In this document: piece by piece, positions 8,474 to 16,794 of the stretch | Layout: each line of letters begins with the position of its first letter | Numbering within the stretch: the first letter of the stretch is position 1 | Assembly: GCF_003462685.1 (NCBI RefSeq) | Contig: NZ_QRVE01000018.1 | Coordinates: 1 to 40,556, forward strand | Length of the DNA stretch: 40,556 nucleotides | Direction of reading: 5' to 3' | Source: Collinsella sp. AF23-4AC | GTDB lineage: Bacteria; Actinomycetota; Coriobacteriia; Coriobacteriales; Coriobacteriaceae | Program-made: the position numbers and the translations under genes | The notes under the pieces: model-generated | Told to the model about the DNA's origin: nothing | Databases searched by the model: none | What the model saw: only the letters and a program-made list of their open reading frames with translations

Positions 8474-8529
8474 GGGTGAACGTTAACCCTAGTGTAACGC
8501 GAAGGGGATTATAGGGTGAACGTTAACCC
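8474..8529 (-). promoter_or_regulatory. GH105 promoter with two LacI-type operators
   Basis: Two copies of GGGTGAACGTTAACCC (8474-8489 and 8514-8529) lie 40 bp apart. On the minus strand TTCACC (8520-8515) can serve as -35 and TACACT (8496-8491) as -10, with an 18-bp spacer. The distal operator thus covers the -35 and the proximal one the start region, the layout also seen at the symporter and uxaC promoters. Confidence 0.65.
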
Positions 8530-8539
8530 TATAATCCCC
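8504..8539. repeat. 36-bp near-perfect palindrome centred on the distal operator
   Basis: The operator core is extended on both sides by matching arms GGGGATTATAGGG and CCCTATAATCCCC, giving a 36-bp palindrome with one mismatched pair. It lies 16 bases past the stop of the SGNH gene, so it may also form an RNA hairpin at that transcript's end. No T-run follows. Confidence 0.7.
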
Positions 8540-8554
8540 GCAAACGGCATCCTT

Positions 8555-9223
8555 TTAGCGGCAAACGGCGGTGAGAGCCGCGGCGATGCGATGCGCCAGG
8601 CGCTCGTAGCCGGCAGGGCTGTAATGCAGACCGTCCGGCATGTAGAGCTCGCGGTGCTCCGGCAAAAACGGGCTGATGCCGCTTTGCGCATACAGGTCGA
8701 TCACCGGCACCGAGTAGCGATCGCAAACCTCCAGCATCGCGCGCACATAGGCGTCTTGCGTCAGGCCCAGATGGTTGGCCTCGTTGCTTGCCGGGATATC
8801 CTTCTCGTGCTTACCACTTGTCTTGCACGGCGTCATAAACACCAGCTTTGCCTGAGGCGAGCGCGCCGTGATGGTGCGGATAAGGTAGTCGAGCGCGCCA
8901 TAGAACTCGTGCACGTCGGTGCTGCCCGGCTCTCCCAGCGGCACGTTACGGCTAAAGTCGTTAACGCCGCCAAAGACGATGCAGATGTCTGCCGCGTGAT
9001 CGATGCCGTCCAAACGCTCAACAAACGAATCGGTACGGTCGGCCTTGACGGCAATACGCGAACCCTTAATGCCAAAATTCTCGACCGTAGCGCCGCCCAG
9101 CAGCGCACCCAGGTGCGAGGTCCAGGAGATATTGTTGCCTCCCCCGCCGCATCCGTTATCGCCCCAGGTGGTCGAATCGCCAAAGCAGCAGATGGTCGAT
9201 TCACTCAAGTTTTTCGTTTCCAT
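8555..9223 (-). CDS. SGNH/GDSL hydrolase, likely pectin or oligosaccharide acetylesterase
   Basis: Protein of 222 residues with the SGNH blocks: CFGDSTTW with nucleophile Ser17, the Gly-containing NFGIKGS (50-56), GGVNDF with Asn88, and MPDGLHYS with Asp197 and His200. Related enzymes remove acetyl groups from sugars, including rhamnogalacturonan acetylesterases. Its place between a GH105 gene and a pectin methylesterase supports an acetylesterase role on pectin oligosaccharides. There is no signal peptide. The ATG at 9223 has GAGGAG six bases upstream; the frame runs open to 9283 but lacks a site there. It is 69 bp downstream of the CE8 fusion gene and likely in its operon. Confidence 0.82.
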   Translation of the reverse strand: METKNLSESTICCFGDSTTWGDNGCGGGGNNISWTSHLGALLGGATVENFGIKGSRIAVKADRTDSFVERLDGIDHAADICIVFGGVNDFSRNVPLGEPGSTDVHEFYGALDYLIRTITARSPQAKLVFMTPCKTSGKHEKDIPASNEANHLGLTQDAYVRAMLEVCDRYSVPVIDLYAQSGISPFLPEHRELYMPDGLHYSPAGYERLAHRIAAALTAVCR

Positions 9224-9292
9224 ATTCTTCTCCTCACCCGCACACCGGCGGTCATACAGGTACATACCGTTCATTCGCAACATGCCGAGGGG

Positions 9293-11458
9293 CTATGCGT
9301 GGGCGCATTCCGCAACTTGCGAATCGAGCCATTCGATATCCTCGGCAAGATGCGCCACGCCAAGATGGTGTCCACCCGGACACACCTCGTGCCGCAGGCC
9401 TCCTCTGCGGCCCAGCAACTCGTAGGCATCGCGCACGATTTTGAGTTGCTCGTCAACATTTTTGAGCCCGCGTACCCCATTCAAATGATCCTCTTCGCAA
9501 CTTTGGACCAACAACGGCCGTGGCGCGACAAGCGATGCAATGTCGCCCATGTCGAGCAGACGCCAGAGTCCAGGGGTGTAATTGCAACTGCAGTTGCCGT
9601 TGAGATGCAGCAGCGAGTCATCGACACCGTACAGGTAGCCCGAGACAAACGCCTTGCGCACGCGCGGGTCGAGTGCGGCCAGATACAGCGTCATGTAACC
9701 GCCGCCCGAAAAACCAAAGCAGCCCAGGTCGTCCATGGCAATGTCACCGCGTGTCTCCAAGTAATCAATCAAGCGCATGTTGTCCCAGGCGTTGAGACCC
9801 GCGACCGTAAGACCCAGCGGCTCGGCCATACGTGCTTGATTCAGACACGTACCGCGTAGGTAGCTATTCTCGTCGTCGCCCTGACCCTTCCAGTCACGAC
9901 GGTATCCCCAACCACGCGCATCGGGGCAGACGGTCACGTAACCCATGCGCGCCAAACGCAGACCGTAATCGTAATTGAACTTACGCACGGCATCGTCGAC
10001 CGCCGGCACGCCCGCAACGCCGGCTATGCTTGCAGCACCCGCCCCCTGGTGACCATGCGGGCAGATATAGCAGCGCTTGAGTCCCCGCTCGTCAAGCTTG
10101 GGGCGGGACGGCTCCAACAGGTAAAACGGCATCCACACATCGTGCTCAACCTGCAACACCGCATGAGTACGCACGATGCTGCCGGCAACCCGCACGCGAT
10201 TGAGCTCACGAATCTCAATCGGGACGCGGTCCATAAGCGAAAGACCCAAAATATCGTACAGACGAGTCCTGGTCGCAGCCTTCCATGCCTCAAAGTCTGT
10301 GGGAGTCTTGCCCGTAAATGCGGCCGAGCGCCCTTCGCGCTTCAGTCGGGCGCGCAGCGCAGGTTCGTCCTCGTAGTACGTCTCGATGTGCACGGTGCGG
10401 CCATTGGCAGATAGCCCGGCCGTCTCTACCGCATCACCGTCGCCGCCCTCGGGATCCCAACCATCCGTGCCGGCAAGCACTCGGTCACGCGCATAGCGTT
10501 CGGAATCCTGACCGGTCAGGCAATGCGCCCACGGCACCCAAGCGGCAGCATCACCCGCCGGGCCAAACAGGGTACCGCCGGCATACAGGGTGCCGTCATG
10601 TGCCGCTGGCTTATTCCAATCCCACCAGCCCTCGGACTTGATATGCGAGCCCAGCCAGCAATCGATAAGCACGGTCTGGGCCCATTCGCGCCACGGGCGA
10701 CCCAGATAGACCGAACCGGGCGCCATGTCGTCCGGCGCCGTGAAGGAACAACCGTGAAACACAAAACCACAGGGCTCGCCCTGGGGCGTCGAGGCCGCCG
10801 TAACGTAGCCGTTCACGTCCATGTCGCGGTTGAGCGAGCGAATCTCACACCCCTCAAAGTAGGCACGCGCGCCGCCAAAGATAAAGTCGACATCGCCCTC
10901 GATCCGGCAACGTCGAAAATACTGGCGCCCCACCCGGCGCGGGGCGAACTGCTTGGGGCCTATAAAGCCGCCCGGCTTAGCCTCGCGCGGCGGCAGCGGC
11001 CCCAAAAAGAGCGTGTCCTGATGGCCCAGGATGCGGCAGGTATCGACCACCAGGCGGTCGCCGTCGGCATACAGGGCAATCGCCTGGCCGACCTTGCGAC
11101 TGTCACCGGCGTCGTTTTCGATTGTTAGGCCCGCAAGCGTCACGTCGTCGGCATCGACCAGCACCGTGTACGTACGGAAGGTGCCGAGTCTTCCATCTTG
11201 GCCGCTACCGTCTTCCGAAGGCATCTTGGCGCCCAGACCGCGCACGATACGCACGCTTTCGGCCGTCTCGCCCTCAAGCGTCACATGCGGACGACGAATT
11301 TCAACCCGCTCGCGGTACTCACCCGGCGCCACCAGCACGCGCACCGGCACGGTCGCATCGGGCACACACCGCTCCGCCGCCTCGAGCGCTGCCGAAATGC
11401 TGCGATACGCGCCCTCGCGTTCGAGCGATACCTCAAAGAGCTGTTCTTTCCCACTCAT
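9293..11458 (-). CDS. Fused CE8 pectin methylesterase and alpha/beta-hydrolase esterase
   Basis: Protein of 721 residues with two enzymes in one chain. The first 350 residues form a CE8 right-handed beta-helix: GHQDTLF with Asp148, DVDFIFGG with Asp191, and LGRPW with Arg254, the catalytic acid, nucleophile and arginine of pectin methylesterases. Residues about 390-721 form an alpha/beta hydrolase related to acetyl-xylan esterase/Abhydrolase_7 proteins, with GFSGGG (Ser584), Asp near 657 in SCEEDH, and His near 697 in PGGHH. The likely role is removal of methyl and acetyl esters from galacturonides before GH28 acts. There is no signal peptide, which is unusual for CE8. The start at 11458 has only a weak ribosome site. 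The gene lies 131 bp after the GH28 gene. Confidence 0.85.
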   Translation of the reverse strand: MSGKEQLFEVSLEREGAYRSISAALEAAERCVPDATVPVRVLVAPGEYRERVEIRRPHVTLEGETAESVRIVRGLGAKMPSEDGSGQDGRLGTFRTYTVLVDADDVTLAGLTIENDAGDSRKVGQAIALYADGDRLVVDTCRILGHQDTLFLGPLPPREAKPGGFIGPKQFAPRRVGRQYFRRCRIEGDVDFIFGGARAYFEGCEIRSLNRDMDVNGYVTAASTPQGEPCGFVFHGCSFTAPDDMAPGSVYLGRPWREWAQTVLIDCWLGSHIKSEGWWDWNKPAAHDGTLYAGGTLFGPAGDAAAWVPWAHCLTGQDSERYARDRVLAGTDGWDPEGGDGDAVETAGLSANGRTVHIETYYEDEPALRARLKREGRSAAFTGKTPTDFEAWKAATRTRLYDILGLSLMDRVPIEIRELNRVRVAGSIVRTHAVLQVEHDVWMPFYLLEPSRPKLDERGLKRCYICPHGHQGAGAASIAGVAGVPAVDDAVRKFNYDYGLRLARMGYVTVCPDARGWGYRRDWKGQGDDENSYLRGTCLNQARMAEPLGLTVAGLNAWDNMRLIDYLETRGDIAMDDLGCFGFSGGGYMTLYLAALDPRVRKAFVSGYLYGVDDSLLHLNGNCSCNYTPGLWRLLDMGDIASLVAPRPLLVQSCEEDHLNGVRGLKNVDEQLKIVRDAYELLGRRGGLRHEVCPGGHHLGVAHLAEDIEWLDSQVAECAHA

Positions 11459-11589
11459 CTGTCACTACGCTTTCTGTCGCAGAATACTCACCATGCAATA
11501 CCGGCGCCTATAGATTGCGTGCGACGCCCGGGCAGCCCCGTCCGTCGCACGCCTCAACATGCCGTATTCACTTGTGCAGGAGCACTACC

Positions 11590-13185
11590 CTATGCGCGAA
11601 TCACCTTGTCGACGTTCTGCAGCTGCAGCTCGTCACCGTCCTGACCCTCGATCACCACGTTTTGCAGGTCGAGCACGGCAACGTTCTGCGCGATGATGCC
11701 CTGGCGCACCATCGGCTCCACACCACAGGCCATGGCCGGCACAAAGGGCTCGGCATCGTCGGCAAAGGTCACATGGACGTCCTGGAACGTCAGGCGCGTC
11801 ACTTTGCTCTCGGGCAGGCCCGTGATATAGGCCGCGGCAGCATGGCAGTTGGTTGCCTCGATATCGCAAAACGTCGTGGCGCCAAAGCCGGGCGTGCGGT
11901 CGTCGACGGGCAGCGCCTCGCGAGACTGCACGTAGTCGGTCTTGCCGTCCTTGTCGCAAAAATAGAACGAGTTGACCACGAAGGGCGTAAGCACCTCGTC
12001 CATGCGAATGTGCTCAAAGGTGATTCCCTCGTTGACGGCATCCTTGCCGCGGCCACGACGGGTCTTGACGCGCAGGCCGCGGTCAGTGCGCTCAAAGAGG
12101 CACTTGCTCACGGTAAGGTCCTTGATACCGCCGGCGGCCTCGGATCCCAGTACCACGGCGCCATGGCCGTCGTGCATGTAGCAGTGCGAGATCAACACGT
12201 CGTGTGTGGCGGGACGAAGCTCGGGCTCAATGCCCAGCTTGCCGCTCTTGATGGCGATGCAGTCGTCGCCCACCGAGAACTGGCAGCCAAGGATGCGGAC
12301 AAAACCGCAGCTCTCGGGATCAAAGCCGTCGGTGTTATGAGAGTTCTTGGGACCCTCGATGGACAGGCAGAGCGCATCGACGCGCTCGCACAGGACGGGG
12401 TGGATGTTCCACGCGGGGCTATTGCACACGGTAAAACCAGCCATGCTCACGTTTTCGCACTCGGACAGGAAGATCATGCGCGGGCGGGCGATCTCGCGGC
12501 CCTCCTCGGGGCGGAAGATGTTCTTAAAGTCCTTGTTCCACCAGTTGTCCTCGGCAAAATCGGTCTGGCCATCGATCGCGCCGCGCCCATAGATGCACAC
12601 GTCGTGCACACCCAGGCCCGTAAAGGTAGAGCAGTAGGTCGAGAAGCTCTCGCCCTCCCAGCGGCCCAGGGGCAGCATGTCGGTACCGGCATACCCGGCG
12701 CCCTCATCGCCCGTGACCGTGCCCGGAATGTAGGCGAGCGCCGCGCGGTCGTAGCGGGCCAGCAGCACCGCACCCTCGGCAAGCTCAATATTGATATCGC
12801 TCTTAAGGAAGAGCGACTTGATGCGGTAGCTGCCGGCGGGAATCAGCACGCGTCCGCCCTTGGGGCAGGCCATGATGGCAGCCTGGATATTGGTGGTGTC
12901 GTCGTGCTCGGCATCGCCCTTGGCGCCGCAGTCGCGAACGTTGATGGTGAAGGGCTCGGCCGGCGTGGTGACTCCCACGCTCAGCTCGCGCTCGCCACAG
13001 ACAAAACGAATCAAGTTGCGCTTGCCGGGAATCAGGCCGTCGACATAGGTCTCGACCGTATTGGTGGTACCGGCGGGCTCGCCGTTGACAAAGACCTCCC
13101 ACGTATCGGCACAGGTAAAGTAGCCGCCATCGTCAAGCTCGATAACGGCCGCACGCGCGTTGCGCCAGATAACGTTCGTCTCCAT
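11590..13185 (-). CDS. GH28 polygalacturonase, probably exo-acting and cytoplasmic
   Basis: Protein of 531 residues. An N-terminal domain of about 80 residues with fibronectin-III-like strands precedes the beta-helix, as in several exo-polygalacturonases. The GH28 motifs are intact: NTDGFD (284-289), GDDCIAIKSG (306-315) giving the three catalytic Asp residues, GHG with His341, and RVK (372-374). The enzyme hydrolyses alpha-1,4 bonds of homogalacturonan, giving galacturonate for UxaC. There is no signal peptide. The ATG at 13185 is supported by GAGGGAG seven bases upstream; the frame runs open to 13272 across a terminator and is not coding there. A terminator separates it from the symporter gene, so it needs readthrough or its own promoter. 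Exo mode is inferred from the domain layout. Confidence 0.88.
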   Translation of the reverse strand: METNVIWRNARAAVIELDDGGYFTCADTWEVFVNGEPAGTTNTVETYVDGLIPGKRNLIRFVCGERELSVGVTTPAEPFTINVRDCGAKGDAEHDDTTNIQAAIMACPKGGRVLIPAGSYRIKSLFLKSDINIELAEGAVLLARYDRAALAYIPGTVTGDEGAGYAGTDMLPLGRWEGESFSTYCSTFTGLGVHDVCIYGRGAIDGQTDFAEDNWWNKDFKNIFRPEEGREIARPRMIFLSECENVSMAGFTVCNSPAWNIHPVLCERVDALCLSIEGPKNSHNTDGFDPESCGFVRILGCQFSVGDDCIAIKSGKLGIEPELRPATHDVLISHCYMHDGHGAVVLGSEAAGGIKDLTVSKCLFERTDRGLRVKTRRGRGKDAVNEGITFEHIRMDEVLTPFVVNSFYFCDKDGKTDYVQSREALPVDDRTPGFGATTFCDIEATNCHAAAAYITGLPESKVTRLTFQDVHVTFADDAEPFVPAMACGVEPMVRQGIIAQNVAVLDLQNVVIEGQDGDELQLQNVDKVIRA

Positions 13186-13233
13186 GGGTTTCTCCCTCAA
13201 AAAAGATGCTCTAAAGGCAAATTGTACGCTGTA

Positions 13234-13278
13234 GAAAAAGGGCCGTGCCTGCCGGCGGAATTCCGGTGGCACGGCCCT
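13234..13278 (-). terminator. Rho-independent terminator of the symporter gene
   Basis: An 11-bp perfect stem (13239-13249 with 13268-13278), with an inner CCGG/CCGG pairing, is followed on the minus strand by five T residues. It lies between the symporter stop and the GH28 start and could work as a partial terminator inside a longer operon. Confidence 0.8.
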
Positions 13279-13301
13279 GTGGTTTGAACGATGCGTATGT
13301 C

Positions 13302-14861
13302 CTACTCGGCGGGAATTACGCTACCGTCCTGGAAGCCAACGTTGTTGTGGGCAAAGCAGTCCTCGTACTTAAAGCCGGAGAGCTCCTCGCAAAGCGCCTT
13401 GACCTCGGGCTTGACGTCGGCCATCTTGCCACCCTCCTTGACACGGTGAATCTCGTCGCAAAGGATGTCGCACTGCTCCTTGTCGATCTTGATGCCGCGG
13501 GCAAGGACAGCCGCGAGCAGGAAGAAGCCGGCGCAGCCGATGAGCATGTAGCCGCAGATGTACAGAGGCACGGTGGCGGGCTGGGTCACGGCGTCGCTGT
13601 TGCCGGCGGTCTGAATGAAGCCGGAGGCAGCAAGGACGATAGCCCATACGTTGACGGCAACAGCCTGGGCAATCTGCTGGCAGAGCTGCTGAGCGGAGCT
13701 GTAGATGCCCTCGCGGCGACGCAGGGTGATGAGCTCATCGACATCGGGGATGTAGTTGAGCAGAACATCGGGCAGATACTGGAAGCCAACGTAGAAGAAC
13801 TTCCAGATGGCGAAGATGATGGGATAGGCGATCATGGCGATGGCGACCGTGGAGGTGCCGTTGATCTGACCAAAGGCGAAGTAGTTGTAGGCGATGATGC
13901 ACGCAGCGCAACCGACGTTGGCCAGGTACCAAGACTTGTGGAAGCCCTTCTTGGCCATGAGGGCGACCCAGATGGCAGTGCAGACGATAGCGACGACCTT
14001 GCCGGGCATCTCCATCACGGACTCGTAGGACTTAGGAATCTGCAGGCAGTAGACGATGAAGAAGGACAGGCAGGCAGACCAGCAGGCGGCAGCGAGCTTC
14101 GTGGAGACCTGTGCATACAGGACCTTGCGGAAGGACTTGTTGCGGAACGTGGAGATAACGTCGATGAAGAACTTCTTGATGCCCTCGCCGACGCTCTCGA
14201 TCTTCTCCTGAGCGACCTCCTCGGGGGTGTGCTCCCACGTGGACAGGTACACGCAGAGCAGCGAGATTGCCATGACCGAAGCGTTGATCGTAGCGATGAT
14301 GAAATAGCTGAACGGGTTGGTCTCGCCGAAGGTGCCAAAGCCAAAGCCGACGAGCGCTGCCATCAGGAAGCCGGCGGCGTTACCAAAGAGGTGCTTGTAG
14401 CCGGTGAGGTACGTACGCTCCTTGAAGTCGTCGGTCATCTCGATGGTAAGCGGCGACAGGTTGGCGGTGCAGAACGTGTACGCGACGTTGTAGATCAGGT
14501 ACAGCGCAAAGTAGTACGGGAAGCCAAACGGCGTAGCCACAAAGATGAGCGGCTCAGCGACCATCATCGGGATAGCGAGCAAGATCCAGAAACGGCGACG
14601 ACCAAAGATGCGGCCGATCTTGGTGGCATAGAAGTTATCGGCCACAAAACCCATCAGCGGGCAAAGAATGGCGTTGAGATAGATGGCGAACGAGCTAATC
14701 AGCGCAGCCTCGCCTGCGGACAGGCCGCACTCCGTGGACAGGAACAGCACCATGTAGCTGTGCGTAAAGCTCAGGGCACCGGAGTTGAGCATGCCGCCCA
14801 TACCAAAGCCCAAGCGCGTCCAGAATGTGATTTTGCGCTTTTTTCCAATCTTATTAGTCAT
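13302..14861 (-). CDS. GPH/MFS-type sugar or uronide:cation symporter
   Basis: Membrane protein of 519 residues with about 12 hydrophobic segments. It fits the glycoside-pentoside-hexuronide (MFS_2) family: the loop after the second helix pair reads GFVADNFYATKIGRIFGRRRFW, the charged GPH signature. The long hydrophilic C-terminal tail (about 60 residues) contains several Cys and acidic residues. In this island it is the only transporter and the natural candidate for uptake of galacturonate or oligogalacturonides; the substrate is inferred. The ATG at 14861 has GAGGGAG five bases upstream, and the reading frame is open to 14930 without a better site. The promoter carries LacI-type operators and the 21-bp direct repeat. 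A terminator follows the gene. Confidence 0.85.
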   Translation of the reverse strand: MTNKIGKKRKITFWTRLGFGMGGMLNSGALSFTHSYMVLFLSTECGLSAGEAALISSFAIYLNAILCPLMGFVADNFYATKIGRIFGRRRFWILLAIPMMVAEPLIFVATPFGFPYYFALYLIYNVAYTFCTANLSPLTIEMTDDFKERTYLTGYKHLFGNAAGFLMAALVGFGFGTFGETNPFSYFIIATINASVMAISLLCVYLSTWEHTPEEVAQEKIESVGEGIKKFFIDVISTFRNKSFRKVLYAQVSTKLAAACWSACLSFFIVYCLQIPKSYESVMEMPGKVVAIVCTAIWVALMAKKGFHKSWYLANVGCAACIIAYNYFAFGQINGTSTVAIAMIAYPIIFAIWKFFYVGFQYLPDVLLNYIPDVDELITLRRREGIYSSAQQLCQQIAQAVAVNVWAIVLAASGFIQTAGNSDAVTQPATVPLYICGYMLIGCAGFFLLAAVLARGIKIDKEQCDILCDEIHRVKEGGKMADVKPEVKALCEELSGFKYEDCFAHNNVGFQDGSVIPAE

Positions 14862-14940
14862 CGAGCTCCCTCTCTTCTCTCGATTGTCTTGTAACAAGAC
14901 ATTGGAATCCATACCGACATCCGTCTGCATGTCGTTCAGG

Positions 14941-14992
14941 GTGAACGTTTAGCTAGATTATGCGCGATTGCTTATGATAGGTGAACGTTCAC
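14941..14992 (-). promoter_or_regulatory. Symporter promoter with two LacI-type operators
   Basis: The perfect palindrome GTGAACGTTCAC (14981-14992) overlaps a minus-strand -35 TTCACC (14985-14980). A 17-bp spacer leads to the -10 CATAAT (14962-14957). A second half-degenerate operator GTGAACGTTT (14941-14950) lies just beyond the -10, 40 bp from the first. A further degenerate copy, GTGAACGTTT, lies upstream at 15100-15109. Confidence 0.7.
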
Positions 14993-15006
14993 TTGAATAA
15001 TATCCC

Positions 15007-15034
15007 TGAACGGTCGTTTTTCATCGCTGAACGG
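15007..15034 (-). promoter_or_regulatory. 21-bp-spaced direct repeat upstream of the symporter promoter
   Basis: TGAACGG occurs at 15007-15013 and again at 15028-15034, exactly 21 bp apart. The first copy is followed by TCGTTTT. It ends 21 bases upstream of the -35 box. The same arrangement occurs at uxaC and ebgA. The direct-repeat form and its place upstream of the -35 suggest an activator site. Confidence 0.55.
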
Positions 15035-15162
15035 ACACCTAACTCAAAATATTCTCGATTACAGGGGCATTCGGTGGGTTTTAATTTCAGGGTGACTGGG
15101 TGAACGTTTATTGTATTCACCGCCCCCCGCGCTCCCAGGAAGACGCGCTTCTGCAGCCCGGA

Positions 15163-15201
15163 CAAAAATGGCCCCGCCGGGAACACTCCCGACGGGGCCA
15201 T
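15163..15201 (-). terminator. Rho-independent terminator of uxaA
   Basis: A 15-bp stem with one mismatch (15168-15182 with 15187-15201) and a 4-base loop is followed on the minus strand by TTTTTGT. It lies 33 bases past the uxaA stop and closes the uxaC-uxaB-uxaA unit. Confidence 0.88.
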
Positions 15202-15234
15202 GGCCAATAGCGCCCTATGCGAACCCGCTTGCCG

Positions 15235-16719
15235 CTACAGGCAGACGCCGTCCTTCCAGATGCTGATCTCGTGACAACCGCGACGCTCGGCACTCGTAAG
15301 CTTGCCGCCCGCCGTCTCCAGCACCAGCTGGTACAGGTCGTGGGCAGCCTCGTCGAGCGTGCACTCGCCTGTGGCGACCACGCCGGCGTTAAAGTCCATC
15401 CAGTTGGCCTTGTGGTCGCACAGACGCTGGTTGGTAAACACCTTGAGCGTCGGCGCCGGCGCGCCAAACGGCGTGCCGCGGCCGGTCGAGAACAAAATCA
15501 CGTGGCAGCCGGCAGCCGTCAGGGCCGTGGTGGATACCATGTCGTTGCCCGGACCGCACAGCATGTTCAGACCATGCTTGGTGGCCTGACCGGCATACGG
15601 CAGCACGTCGACGATGGGGGCAGATCCGCCCTTTTGCACGCAGCCGCAGCTCTTGTCCTCGAGCGTGGTAATACCGCCGTCCTTGTTACCGGGACTCGGG
15701 TTCTCATAGACGACCTCGCCGTGGCTAATGAAGTAGTCCTTAAAGCCGTTGAGCATGTCGGCCGCCGCGTTAAAGACGTCCTGACTCTCGCAGCGATCGA
15801 GCAGAATGCTCTCCGCGCCAAACATCTCGGGCACCTCGGTGAGCACCGACGTGCCGCCGCGGGCGACAACCATATCGCTCACGCGGCCGATCGTGGGGTT
15901 GGCGGTAATGCCCGAAAGACCGTCAGAACCACCGCACTTAAGGCCAATGACCAGCTCGGAGGCCGGAATGGGCTCACGCTTGGCCTGCTTGGCCAGGTCA
16001 GCCAACTCGGACAGAATCTTGTGGCCCTCGACCTGCTCGTCAGCTACATCCTGGCAGGTAAGGAAGCGAACGCGCTCGTGATCGAAGTCACCGAGCTCAT
16101 CGAGCACCTGCTGGTGCGTGCAGTTTTCGCAACCGAGGGACAGGAACAGTACACCCGCAGCGTTTGCGTGACGCGAGAGCGCCACCAGCAGACGACGCGT
16201 CTGGGCATGGTCGGCGCCGGTCTGCGAGCAGCCAAAGGGATGTGGGAAGTAGTAAACGCCCTCCAGCGAGCCCTCGACCAGATCCTGAGCCTGCTCGCAC
16301 ATGGCACGTGCGACCTCGTTGACGCAGCCGACCGTGGGGATGATCCACAGCTCGTTGCGCGTGGCGGCGCGGCCGTCGGCGCGACGGAAACCCATAAAGG
16401 TCTCGGGCTCAACCGGCTCAACAACCGGATGCGTCGGGTTGTAAGCATACTCGACCTCGCCCGAAAGGTTGGTCTTGACGTTATGCGTATGAAGCAACTG
16501 ACCGGGCTGGATGTCGCCCGTCACGTGGCCGATAGGAAGACCGTACTTGACGACGTCCTCCCCCGCCGCAATGGCACGCACGGCCATCTTGTGGCCCTGC
16601 GGAATATCCTCCGCGGCCACGACCTCGCCCACCCCGGGAACCGCGACGGCGGTGCCCTTGGCAAGCGGCGACAGCGCGACGATCACGTTATCGGCCGGAT
16701 TGATCTGGATAGTGTTCAT
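15235..16719 (-). CDS. uxaA: Altronate dehydratase
   Basis: Protein of 494 residues with the two-part UxaA layout. An N-terminal SAF domain (about 1-95, ending with LLHTHNVKTNL) precedes a large C-terminal dehydratase domain with conserved Cys and Gly-rich motifs such as LSLGCENCTHQQV, IGLKCGGSDGLSGITANP and KSCGCVQKGG. The enzyme removes water from D-altronate to give 2-keto-3-deoxygluconate; family members are iron-dependent. Length is normal for the family. It is last in the uxaC-uxaB-uxaA run and is followed by a terminator. The start ATG at 16719 has a TTAGGA ribosome site about nine bases upstream. The related D-galactarate dehydratase is less likely given its neighbours. Confidence 0.93.
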   Translation of the reverse strand: MNTIQINPADNVIVALSPLAKGTAVAVPGVGEVVAAEDIPQGHKMAVRAIAAGEDVVKYGLPIGHVTGDIQPGQLLHTHNVKTNLSGEVEYAYNPTHPVVEPVEPETFMGFRRADGRAATRNELWIIPTVGCVNEVARAMCEQAQDLVEGSLEGVYYFPHPFGCSQTGADHAQTRRLLVALSRHANAAGVLFLSLGCENCTHQQVLDELGDFDHERVRFLTCQDVADEQVEGHKILSELADLAKQAKREPIPASELVIGLKCGGSDGLSGITANPTIGRVSDMVVARGGTSVLTEVPEMFGAESILLDRCESQDVFNAAADMLNGFKDYFISHGEVVYENPSPGNKDGGITTLEDKSCGCVQKGGSAPIVDVLPYAGQATKHGLNMLCGPGNDMVSTTALTAAGCHVILFSTGRGTPFGAPAPTLKVFTNQRLCDHKANWMDFNAGVVATGECTLDEAAHDLYQLVLETAGGKLTSAERRGCHEISIWKDGVCL

Positions 16720-16794
16720 TACAAATGGTCCTAACCTTACAGGTTGAGCAGAAGTCGAGGCGCGGACAAGCCGTCTGGCGCCCGCACCGGGAAT

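Noticed and set aside
11122..14894. Plus-strand frames of 721 and 549 codons
   Set aside because: Antisense to CE8-esterase, GH28 and the symporter; they cross terminators and operators and lack ribosome sites.
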